A stretch of DNA of 39,810 nt from Acidimicrobiia bacterium (GTDB taxonomy: Bacteria > Actinomycetota > Acidimicrobiia > IMCC26256 > PALSA-610). Shown one piece after another: positions 1 through 6,206 of the stretch (positions are counted from its first letter, which is position 1; each line of letters opens with the position of its first letter). The stretch covers positions 1-39,810 of the forward strand of contig JADGOO010000078.1 of NCBI GenBank assembly GCA_017882905.1, in the 5' to 3' direction. Made by a program: the position numbers and the translations under genes. The notes beneath the pieces are model-generated. The model made no database searches, was not told where the DNA came from, and saw only the letters and a list, made by a program, of their open reading frames with translations.

Positions 1-128
1 GCGTCGTCGGCGGCACGGTTGATGCGGTAACCCGACGACAGCTTCTCGAGGCTCTTGGCCAGGCTGTCGTTGGTCGTGTTGAGGTTGCGGTAGGCGTTGT
101 ACGCCATGATGTTCGTGTTGATGCGCAT
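1..128 (-). CDS. fliC: Flagellin, N-terminal fragment (runs off the window)
   Basis: The 42 visible codons on the minus strand begin MRINTNIMAYNAYRNLNTTN and continue through SLEKLSSGYRINRAADDA. This is the conserved D0/D1 N-terminus of bacterial flagellin, the filament subunit exported by the flagellar type III system. The ATG at 128 has a strong GGAGGAG Shine-Dalgarno sequence at 137-143, 8 nt away. The rest of the gene lies outside the window. The leader carries a hairpin and CsrA-like motifs, described separately. Its assigned partners FliW, CsrA, FlgK and FlgL are encoded 6-9.7 kb away. The hypervariable and C-terminal parts cannot be judged. Confidence 0.93.
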   Translation of the reverse strand, partial: MRINTNIMAYNAYRNLNTTNDSLAKSLEKLSSGYRINRAADD

Positions 129-136
129 GGGCGCTT

Positions 137-173
137 CTCCTCCGTGATCTGCGCTTGACTCCCGGTCCGGGAG
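137..173 (-). promoter_or_regulatory. Flagellin mRNA leader: GGA hairpin plus CsrA-like motif over the Shine-Dalgarno
   Basis: Reading with the flagellin gene, CTCCC-GGACC-GGGAG (173 down to 159) forms a 5-bp stem with GGA in the loop. About 25 nt further on, CACGGAGG (146 down to 139) overlaps the Shine-Dalgarno sequence and fits the CsrA consensus CANGGANG. Two GGA sites, one in a hairpin loop and one covering the ribosome site, is the usual arrangement of CsrA-repressed leaders such as Bacillus hag. CsrA binding here is inferred. The octamer alone is weak evidence because it contains GGAGG. Confidence 0.55.
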
Positions 174-344
174 CGCTCCTTGCCACCAGGGTGCGGCGGA
201 ACTCGATCTCTGTCGGATGGTGCATTCGAGAGATGAGGCAAACGGACTGCACTTCCATGGTCTGGCTCCCGCGCCGGCTTCGGCGGTAGGTTGACACGTC
301 CGATTCGCCCCATTTCGGGGCGGCTCATCTCCGGAGGTCCCGAC

Positions 345-2654
345 GTGCGCAGAAGCTTCGATGCCCGGCTCGGCGTCATCGTGGTCGTCGCCGCGATCGT
401 GGCCGGTGCCTGCGGGGCGAGCGCAGCGAACCACTCGGCGCAGCGGGTCGCCATCCCGAGCACCACGACTGCCCCGCCGGCCACGTTCGTCGCGCACGGC
501 AGCGTGAACCAGGTCTGGCTCACGGGCGCCCCGGCCTCCACGCCGGCGGCGCTCTTCGGTCCGCGCGGGCTGAGTGCGTCGGCGGCCACCGATGCGCAGG
601 GTTCGCTCATCTTCCGCAACGTCGCCGCCGGCGACGGTTACCGCGTCGTGGTCGGCACGGGCGCAGCGGCGAGAGAGACCGCGCCGGTGCGCGTGACCAC
701 GCCCGATCAGAACCCGGCGCAGTCGTTCTACGCCGCGCAGCACGTCGTCGACGGCTACCAGTACCTCACCACGCGCGATGGCACGACGCTGTCGATCATG
801 GTGCGGATGCCGGGCCCGATCGACAAGGGCCCGTATCCCACAGTGATCGAGTACTCGGGATACTCACCGGCGGATCCGAACAGCCCGCAGCCGAGCACGC
901 TCATCGCGTCGAACCTCGGGTACGCCACGGTCGGCATCAACATCCGGGGCACCGGATGCAGCGGTGGCGCCTTCCAGTTCTTCGAGCCGCTGCAGGGCAC
1001 CGACGGCTACGACGCGATCGAGGCCGTCGCCGCTCAGCCGTGGGTGCTGCACCACCGGGTCGGCATGATCGGCATCTCGTACCCGGGCATCTCGCAGCTC
1101 TTCGTGGCCCAACACGAGCCGCCGCACCTCGCCGCCATCGCGCCGCTGTCGGTCATCGACGACACCTACCGCGGCACGCTCTATCCGGGCGGCGTCCTGA
1201 ACAACGGCTTCGCGGTGGGTTGGGCCCAAGACCGCCAGCACGACGCGCAGGCGGCGCCGGCGAGCGGCCAGGCGTGGGCCGGTGCGCGCATCAACGGGGG
1301 CGACACCACGTGCCTCGCCAACCAGGCACTGCGCGGCCAGACACCCGACGTGTTGAAGCTGGTGAACGAGGCGAAGTTCTACGAGCGCGCCAAGCCCATC
1401 GTGCGCAACGAGTTCCAATCGATCCCCACGATGGCCGATCTCGCGCCGGCCACGTTCGTGCACAAGATCAACGTGCCGGTGTTCCTCTCGGCCGGTTGGC
1501 AGGACGAACAGACCGGCGCGCACGCGGTCGACATGCTCAACGAGTTCTCGAGCGCGCCCGTGAAGCGGTTCGTGCTCCAGAACGGCAATCACACCGAACC
1601 GCTCACCCCGACCGTGTTCATGCACTGGTTCGAGTTCCTCGAGTTCTACGTGGCTGAACGCATCCCGGTGCTGCCGTCGGGCTTTCGCGCCTTGGCGCCG
1701 GCCGTGTTCTCGGGCATCTTCGGGCCGGTCGCACCGTTCGGTCCGGATCGCTTCGCCGGCTACCCGTCGTATGCGGCGGCGCGCAAGGCGTATGAGGCCG
1801 AGCCCGAGGTGCGCATCTTGTTCGAGAACGGCGCGGGCTGTCCCACCGTCGCGGTCGGGTCGCCGTGCTCCACGTTCGAGCGCGACTTCCCGTCGTGGCC
1901 GATCCCGAGCGTCGTCGCGACGAGCTACTACCTCGGCAACGGCGGCGAGCTCTCGACGCAGCCGACGGCATCGGGCGGTGTCGACGCGTACAGCTATGCG
2001 GGCGACGGTCAGAAGACCACGTTCTCGGGCAGCACCGATCAGCTCTGGAAGGGTGTGCCGCCGCTCGACTGGCAGTCCGACGCGCCCGGTACGGCGGCGT
2101 CGTACGTGAGCGCGCCGCTCAGCGCGCCCACGGTGATGGCCGGCACGGGCCGCGTCGATCTGTGGATCCGGGCCGATGCGCCCGACGTGGATCTCCAGGT
2201 GCAGCTCACCGAGGTGCGCGCCGACGGCACCGAGTACGCCGTGCAAGACGGATGGTTGCGCGCGTCGCATCGCAAGCTGCTGGCGGGCCCGTCGAACGCG
2301 TTGCGCGCCGTGCCGACGGATCGAGAGGTCGATGCCGCACCGTTGCCGGCGGGTCAGTACACCGAGGTGTCGGTGGAGATCTTCCCGTTCGCGCACCTGT
2401 TCCATGCCGGGTCGCGCATCCGCTTGATCGTGGACGTGCCGGGCGGAACGCGTCCGTTCTGGAAGTTCAACGTGTTGCAGTACGACCACCCGGTCACGGT
2501 CGACATCGGCCACGGCCCCACGATGCCGGCCACCATCACCTTGCCGGTCGTACCCGGCGCCGGCGACAGCACCCCAGCCGCGCTCCCACCGTGCCCCAGC
2601 CTCCGCGGCCAAGCCTGCCGCACCTACGTGCCCTTCGTGAACACAACCGGCTGA
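345..2654 (+). CDS. CocE/NonD-type S15 alpha/beta hydrolase, exported
   Basis: A 769-residue hydrolase of the X-Pro dipeptidyl-peptidase S15 / cocaine esterase (CocE) family, which cleaves acyl or ester bonds. The catalytic Ser245 sits in GISYPG, Asp387 in AGWQDEQTG and His416 in NGNHTEP. Tyr170 in VIEYSGYSP fits the oxyanion tyrosine. A C-terminal jelly-roll (RVDLWIRADAPDVDLQVQLT) is typical. I chose GTG 345, preceded by GGAGG at 333-337, over the in-frame TTG at 291, which has no ribosome site. It gives a basic N-end and a hydrophobic segment (GVIVVVAAIVAG) ending in GAC, so a signal peptide or atypical lipoprotein signal is likely. The substrate is unknown. It sits between flagellin and sigma-28 but nothing ties it to motility. 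Confidence 0.88.
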   Translation: MRRSFDARLGVIVVVAAIVAGACGASAANHSAQRVAIPSTTTAPPATFVAHGSVNQVWLTGAPASTPAALFGPRGLSASAATDAQGSLIFRNVAAGDGYRVVVGTGAAARETAPVRVTTPDQNPAQSFYAAQHVVDGYQYLTTRDGTTLSIMVRMPGPIDKGPYPTVIEYSGYSPADPNSPQPSTLIASNLGYATVGINIRGTGCSGGAFQFFEPLQGTDGYDAIEAVAAQPWVLHHRVGMIGISYPGISQLFVAQHEPPHLAAIAPLSVIDDTYRGTLYPGGVLNNGFAVGWAQDRQHDAQAAPASGQAWAGARINGGDTTCLANQALRGQTPDVLKLVNEAKFYERAKPIVRNEFQSIPTMADLAPATFVHKINVPVFLSAGWQDEQTGAHAVDMLNEFSSAPVKRFVLQNGNHTEPLTPTVFMHWFEFLEFYVAERIPVLPSGFRALAPAVFSGIFGPVAPFGPDRFAGYPSYAAARKAYEAEPEVRILFENGAGCPTVAVGSPCSTFERDFPSWPIPSVVATSYYLGNGGELSTQPTASGGVDAYSYAGDGQKTTFSGSTDQLWKGVPPLDWQSDAPGTAASYVSAPLSAPTVMAGTGRVDLWIRADAPDVDLQVQLTEVRADGTEYAVQDGWLRASHRKLLAGPSNALRAVPTDREVDAAPLPAGQYTEVSVEIFPFAHLFHAGSRIRLIVDVPGGTRPFWKFNVLQYDHPVTVDIGHGPTMPATITLPVVPGAGDSTPAALPPCPSLRGQACRTYVPFVNTTG

Positions 2655-2664
2655 TCCAAACGAA

Positions 2665-2705
2665 GACTGCGCCACCGCGAATGGAAAGCACGCGGTGGCG
2701 CAGTC
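2665..2705. terminator. 15-bp stem-loop after the S15 hydrolase gene
   Basis: GACTGCGCCACCGCG (2665-2679) and its exact reverse complement (2691-2705) enclose an 11-nt loop, starting 11 bp after the hydrolase stop codon. No T-run follows, so it is a candidate hairpin terminator of the kind common in high-GC actinobacteria. It lies between convergent genes and could serve both strands. Confidence 0.7.
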
Positions 2706-2711
2706 AGCTCG

Positions 2712-2823
2712 GGAGCGACGAAGGAGCGACACGAGTGGCAAGCCACTCGCCGCGCTAGGCGGAGCCGTCGCAATGAACACGCGTGAGCGGAGCAGCCCAG
2801 GAGCGACGAAGGAGCGACCTGGG
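2712..2823. repeat. Intergenic repeat cluster with two hairpins
   Basis: A 19-bp sequence, ggagcgacgaaggagcgac, occurs at 2712-2730 and again at 2800-2818. Between and around the copies are an 8-bp perfect hairpin (CGAGTGGC-AA-GCCACTCG, 2732-2749) and a 6-bp stem (CCCAGG 2796-2801 / CCTGGG 2818-2823). The segment 2743-2772 is 26/30 identical to the repeat at 12818-12847 and 35434-35463. No open frame with codon bias is seen here. Confidence 0.7.
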
Positions 2824-2864
2824 TGCGCAGTGAGCTGCCGCGCCGGACGAAGTAGGCGCAGGAG

Positions 2865-3758
2865 TTACAGAACAGCAGCGGTGCGGCGCTCGTCGGTGCG
2901 CTGGGCCTTGAGCTGCACGGGCTCGGGCTCGGCGTCGAGCCGGGCGCGGTACGAGGAGCTGGCGGCGACCTGCGCGTAGTAGGTGGCCTTGCGGCGGGCG
3001 ACCCGGCCGTTGGGGCGGGCTTCCTGGGTCACGAGCTCGGGCTCGAGCTGGGCGTTCATGCCGTCCTTGAGCAAGAGGAGGGCTTCGGCGCGCAGCTGGG
3101 AGACGCGGCTCTCCGACACGCCGAGCTCGTCAGCGAGGTCTTGCATCGAGCGCTCTTCGAAGAAGTAGCCGATGACGACCTGACGGAGGCGCTCGGGGAG
3201 TGCGGCGACGGCGTCGGTGAGCACGGCGCGCCGTTCGCGGGCGACGATCGCCTCTTCGGGGCTGTCGCTGTCGGACGCGAGGAACGATTCGGCGTCGCCG
3301 TCGAGGACGAGCGACTCGTAGTTGAGGACGGTGGCGCGATGCACGTCGTCCACGAGCTTTTGCACCGACTCGGGCTCCACGTCGAGGGCCTTGGCGACCT
3401 CGTCGTTGGTCGGGGTGCGACCGAGCTTGGCGGTGAGCTCTTCGGTGGTCTGGCTCATGCTGCGGGCACGGGCACGCACGGAGCGGCTGGCCCAGTCGCG
3501 GCCGCGCAGCTCGTCGAGCAGCGCGCCGCGGATGCGGGTGGATGCGAATCGGTCGAACGCGATGCCGCGCTCCGGATCGAAGCTGCGCGCCGCTTGGGCG
3601 AGACCGAGCATGCCGGCCGAGACCAGGTCGTTGCGCGAGACGTGGCTCGGGACGCGGTGCGCCACTTCGGCGACCACGTAGCCCACCAGCGGCAGGTGGT
3701 CGTGCACCAGCTGGTGCTCGTACGCTGCCCGAACCGTGTCGATCTTCTGCGACTTCAC
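2865..3758 (-). CDS. fliA: FliA/WhiG-family RNA polymerase sigma-28 factor
   Basis: A 297-residue group 3 sigma factor that directs RNA polymerase to flagellar (FliA/SigD) or sporulation (WhiG) promoters. Region 2 spans about residues 16-95 (DLVSAGMLGLAQAARSFDP, FDRFASTRIRGALLDELRG). Region 3 is about 96-150 and region 4 about 185-231 (ERSMQDLADELGVSESRVSQ). A basic and acidic tail of about 66 residues follows region 4, where FliA proteins normally stop. GTG 3758 is preceded by GGGGAGG with 5-nt spacing. Neighbouring flagellar genes favour a motility role. An RsiG-like anti-sigma candidate is encoded at 31371. FlgM, the usual anti-sigma of FliA, is not seen in the window. Confidence 0.93.
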   Translation of the reverse strand: MKSQKIDTVRAAYEHQLVHDHLPLVGYVVAEVAHRVPSHVSRNDLVSAGMLGLAQAARSFDPERGIAFDRFASTRIRGALLDELRGRDWASRSVRARARSMSQTTEELTAKLGRTPTNDEVAKALDVEPESVQKLVDDVHRATVLNYESLVLDGDAESFLASDSDSPEEAIVARERRAVLTDAVAALPERLRQVVIGYFFEERSMQDLADELGVSESRVSQLRAEALLLLKDGMNAQLEPELVTQEARPNGRVARRKATYYAQVAASSSYRARLDAEPEPVQLKAQRTDERRTAAVL

Positions 3759-3833
3759 GTTTGCCTCCCCCTAGAACGGTGTTTGCCTCCGCTTAAGGAG
3801 TCGTCCTCGGCTTGACCAAATCTTGATCATCCC

Positions 3834-3851
3834 CAGGGTTGAATCACCCTG
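3834..3851. promoter_or_regulatory. Inverted repeat between sigma-28 and LuxR genes
   Basis: CAGGGT-TGAATC-ACCCTG is a 6-bp inverted repeat with a 6-nt spacer in the divergent region. A TTGACC box lies at 3812-3817, so the repeat would cover the -10 position of a promoter reading towards the LuxR gene. It is a candidate operator. The binding protein is unknown. Confidence 0.4.
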
Positions 3852-3852
3852 A

Positions 3853-4596
3853 GTGGTGTTCGCTCGGCGGCGGGGTGTCGGCCCGGTACGCTCGCCGACC
3901 GGCCGCAGCGAACGGTGGGAGGCTGATCTGGCAACCGACGCGACCGGCATCGACACGGTGGTGGTGCTCGACGAGCTCGCGCTCGTCCGCCACGGGGTGC
4001 GTGCCGCGCTGGAGCCGATGGGTCTCGAGATCGTGGCGGAGACGCATTCGCTGCGTGATGCCTTGGCGTTCGCCGGTTCGGCTCGCCCCACGCTCGTCGT
4101 GGTGGGTGTGGCCGCCGGCTGCGATCCGTGCGATGCGGTGCGGCGCATGAAGGCCCTCCCCGGCTCGCCACTGTTGGTGGTGCTGGTGCCGCCGCGCTCG
4201 CACTCCGAGATCGGTGCGCTGATCGGGGCGGGCGCCGATGCCGTGTTGCCGCGGGGCCTGCGACCCGAGGAGCTGGTCGAGGCCACGCAGCGTGTCCTCG
4301 ACGGCGAGCAGGTGGTGGCACCGGTGTTGCAGCGGTCGCTGGTCGGGTCGGTGGGTCCGGTGGCCGACGGCGGGCCGGTGAGCTCGGAGGTGCCGGCCGA
4401 TGCCGGTCTGTCGGCCCGTGAGCGGGAGGTGCTCACGTTCCTCGCTGCAGGCCGCACCAATCGTGAGATCGCCGCCGAGCTGTCGCTGTCGCTCGCGACG
4501 GTGAAGTCGCATCTCGTGCACGTCTACGCCAAGCTGGGCGTTCGCGATCGGGCCGACGCCGTGCATGCTGCGGTCGTGCGCGGCTTGTTGGCGTGA
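3853..4596 (+). CDS. LuxR/NarL-type regulator with a receiver lacking the phospho-acceptor
   Basis: The N-terminal half aligns with a response-regulator receiver (IDTVVVLDELALVRHGVRAA, later GADAVLPRGLRPEEL). The C-terminal LuxR helix-turn-helix begins near residue 185 (LSAREREVLTFLAAGRTNRE, LSLATVKSHLVHVYAKLGV). The phospho-acceptor position is Gly85 (RPTLVVVGVAAG), the acidic pair is Asp40-Glu41, and the conserved lysine is replaced by arginine in LPRG. Normal aspartate phosphorylation is therefore unlikely. GTG 3853 has no ribosome site and lies upstream of a TACGCT box (3887-3892). CTG 3928, 5 nt after GGGAGG, is an alternative start giving a receiver of normal length. Divergent from sigma-28 and 1-nt coupled to crcB. 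The target is unknown. Confidence 0.85.
   Translation: MVFARRRGVGPVRSPTGRSERWEADLATDATGIDTVVVLDELALVRHGVRAALEPMGLEIVAETHSLRDALAFAGSARPTLVVVGVAAGCDPCDAVRRMKALPGSPLLVVLVPPRSHSEIGALIGAGADAVLPRGLRPEELVEATQRVLDGEQVVAPVLQRSLVGSVGPVADGGPVSSEVPADAGLSAREREVLTFLAAGRTNREIAAELSLSLATVKSHLVHVYAKLGVRDRADAVHAAVVRGLLA
3887..3892 (+). promoter_or_regulatory. Candidate -10 box inside the annotated 5' end of the LuxR gene
   Basis: TACGCT fits the TANNNT actinobacterial -10 form and matches the boxes before proC and the SDR at 22187. A transcript starting about 7 nt later would begin inside the GTG-3853 reading and would carry GGGAGG at 3917-3922 before CTG 3928. No -35 is recognisable. Confidence 0.35.
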
Positions 4597-5045
4597 TGGC
4601 ATCGGCTGCGCCGGCGGATTCCGCGGCGCGGCGTCTCCACCGGCGGGCGATCCTTGCCGTGGCGGCGGGGGGTGCGTTGGGCGCACCGGCCCGCTACGAG
4701 ATCGGTCTGCACGTGCACGCTGCGAGCGGCTCGTTCCCGTGGGCCACGTTCTGGATCAACGTCTCGGGCGCGTTCCTGCTCGGCGTGTTCGCCACCTTGG
4801 TCCTCGAGCGGTTGCCGGCGTCGCGCTACGCGCGACCGTTCGTGGCTGTCGGGTTCCTCGGCGCCTACACCACGTACTCCACGATGGCGGTCGACACGGT
4901 GACGCTGCTGCAGCACGGCCACATCGGCCTGGGCGTCGTCGACCTGGTGGCCAGCGTCGCGGGCGGTCTGGGTGCCGTGTACGCGGGGATCCTGTCGGGC
5001 CGCGCCCTGCCGAGTTCCCGTTCCCCGGCGCGCGGACGCGGCTGA
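4596..5045 (+). CDS. crcB: CrcB/Fluc fluoride channel subunit 1
   Basis: A 149-residue four-helix membrane protein of the CrcB/Fluc family, which exports fluoride as dimers. Family motifs present are GAPARYEIG, WINVSGAFLLG and GFLGAYTTYSTM. The usual TTFSTF phenylalanine box reads TTYSTM here, so both aromatic pore positions differ from consensus. Arginines cluster at the N-terminus (AARRLHRR), in loop 2 (ERLPASRYAR) and at the C-terminus (RSPARGRG), predicting both ends in the cytoplasm. ATG 4596 overlaps the previous stop codon (TGATG), so translation is probably coupled. A second crcB follows after 147 bp. Confidence 0.92.
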   Translation: MASAAPADSAARRLHRRAILAVAAGGALGAPARYEIGLHVHAASGSFPWATFWINVSGAFLLGVFATLVLERLPASRYARPFVAVGFLGAYTTYSTMAVDTVTLLQHGHIGLGVVDLVASVAGGLGAVYAGILSGRALPSSRSPARGRG

Positions 5046-5105
5046 TGGAGCCGAGCTGCATGGCCAGTGGCCCAGGGATGGAGACCACCCGCGCAGACGT
5101 ACTAA

Positions 5106-5203
5106 TGGGCGCGTCTGGGCCGGTGGGCGCGTCCGCGTCGTGCGGGCGTCGTGCGGGCGCCGTGATGGACGCTTCGTGATGGACGCTTCCTGATGGGCGT
5201 GTT
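5106..5203 (+). repeat. Nested short tandem duplications between the two crcB genes
   Basis: A perfect 14-bp duplication (gtgatggacgcttc, 5162-5175 and 5176-5189) is followed by a degenerate third copy overlapping the start of the second crcB. An 11-bp perfect duplication (gcgtcgtgcgg, 5135-5145 and 5146-5156) and a 10-bp repeat (tgggcgcgtc, 5106-5115 and 5124-5133) lie just upstream. No coding frame spans the segment. Confidence 0.8.
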
Positions 5204-5561
5204 GTTGGGCGTGGCGCTGGCCGGCGCGGTGGGGGCGCCGGCGCGCTTCGTCCTCGAAGCGTGGGTGCAGCGCCGCACGGCGGGCCGTTGGCCCATCGGC
5301 ACCCTCACGATCAACGTCACTGGCTCGCTGCTGCTCGGGTTCCTCACCGGCTTGGCGCTGTACCACGCTCTGCCGAGCACGCCCAAGACGATCCTCGGTA
5401 CCGGATTCTGCGGCGCGTACACCACCTTTTCGACGTTCGCCTACGAGACGGTCCGTCTGGCCGAGGCCGGCGAGGGCCGCGGCGCCGCGCGCAACCTGAT
5501 CGCCAGTCTGGTCCTGCCCCCGTTGGCGGCCGCGCTCGGTCTGGCCCTGGCGGCCATCTAA
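5193..5561 (+). CDS. crcB: CrcB/Fluc fluoride channel subunit 2
   Basis: A 122-residue second Fluc subunit with GAPARFVLE, LTINVTGSLLLGF and an intact GAYTTFSTF box. Positive charges lie in loop 1 (VQRRTAGRWP) and loop 3 (EGRGAARN), the reverse of the first subunit, so both ends should face outside. Paired crcB genes with opposite topology are known to form obligate antiparallel heterodimers, and this pair fits that. ATG 5193 is the only start possible after the in-frame stop at 5163. It lacks a clear ribosome site and overlaps the tandem repeat. Confidence 0.92.
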   Translation: MGVLLGVALAGAVGAPARFVLEAWVQRRTAGRWPIGTLTINVTGSLLLGFLTGLALYHALPSTPKTILGTGFCGAYTTFSTFAYETVRLAEAGEGRGAARNLIASLVLPPLAAALGLALAAI

Positions 5562-5631
5562 CGGGGCTTCGGGGGTCGTTCGGCACACGGCGCGCTCCTC
5601 GACCCGTCTCCTTCACGATTCCCGAGCCCCG

Positions 5632-5639
5632 GCCGATGA
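5632..5639 (+). promoter_or_regulatory. Candidate sigma-28 -10 element before flgN
   Basis: GCCGATGA matches the FliA/WhiG -10 consensus GCCGATAA at 7 of 8 positions and lies 35 bp before the flgN start. The expected TAAA box 15 nt upstream is not present (TTCA at 5612-5615 is the nearest), so this is tentative. It would make flgN-flgK-flgL-fliW a sigma-28 transcript. Confidence 0.35.
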
Positions 5640-5674
5640 GAAACCGGCGGGCTGCCCGGGGATGGAGGAGAGGG

Positions 5675-6169
5675 ATGCAGAACGAGGCGAACGAGGTCTC
5701 GAACATCCTGTGGCGCGAGCGGCAGCTGCTCGAGCTGCTCGTGTTCAAGCTCGAAGAGGAACAGCTCGTCCTCGCAGCCGGTCGCACGCGCTGGTTGGCC
5801 TTCGCGACGCGCGAGGTCGAGACCGTGCTCGAAGAGATCAAGCGGCTCGAGCTCGACCGTGCGGTCCACGTGCAAGGCCTGGCGCGTGCGCTCTCGCTCG
5901 GCACCACGCCGTCGTTGCGCGAGCTGATGGAACAGGCACCCACGCCGTGGGATCGCATCTTCGCGGAGCACCGGCGCGCACTGCTCGAGCTCGCACAGGA
6001 GATCGACAGTGTCGCCAAGTCGAATCGCGACATGCTGACGCGCGGGCAGCTCGCCACGCGCGAAGCGCTCGCGTCGCTCGGTGAGATCGAGCTCGACGTG
6101 TACACGCCGAACGGCAATGCGCAAGCGGATCGTCCGGCCGCGTTGCGCCTCATCGACGAGGCCATGTGA
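5675..6169 (+). CDS. flgN: FlgN-like flagellar export chaperone
   Basis: A 164-residue, mostly helical, charged protein rich in Glu, Leu and Arg (VSNILWRERQLLELLVFKLE near the N-terminus). This fits the FlgN family, chaperones that deliver the hook-junction proteins FlgK and FlgL to the flagellar export gate. Sequence conservation in FlgN is low. The call rests on size, helical pattern, the WRERQLLELLVFKLEEEQ-type N-end and position directly before flgK. ATG 5675 follows GGAGGAGAGGG. An upstream in-frame ATG at 5636 has no ribosome site. Translation of flgK starts 37 bp later. Confidence 0.8.
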   Translation: MQNEANEVSNILWRERQLLELLVFKLEEEQLVLAAGRTRWLAFATREVETVLEEIKRLELDRAVHVQGLARALSLGTTPSLRELMEQAPTPWDRIFAEHRRALLELAQEIDSVAKSNRDMLTRGQLATREALASLGEIELDVYTPNGNAQADRPAALRLIDEAM

Positions 6170-6206
6170 CGACGGTGTACCGGTACCCGAGCGGGAGCGC
6201 AGTGCG

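Noticed and set aside
291-344. TTG 291 as start of the S15 hydrolase
   Set aside because: No ribosome site, while GTG 345 has GGAGG at 7 nt and gives a proper signal-peptide N-terminus.
5046-5192. Fluoride riboswitch between or before the crcB genes
   Set aside because: GATGG strings occur in the tandem repeat, but the pseudoknot arms and the conserved 3' part of the crcB motif were not found.
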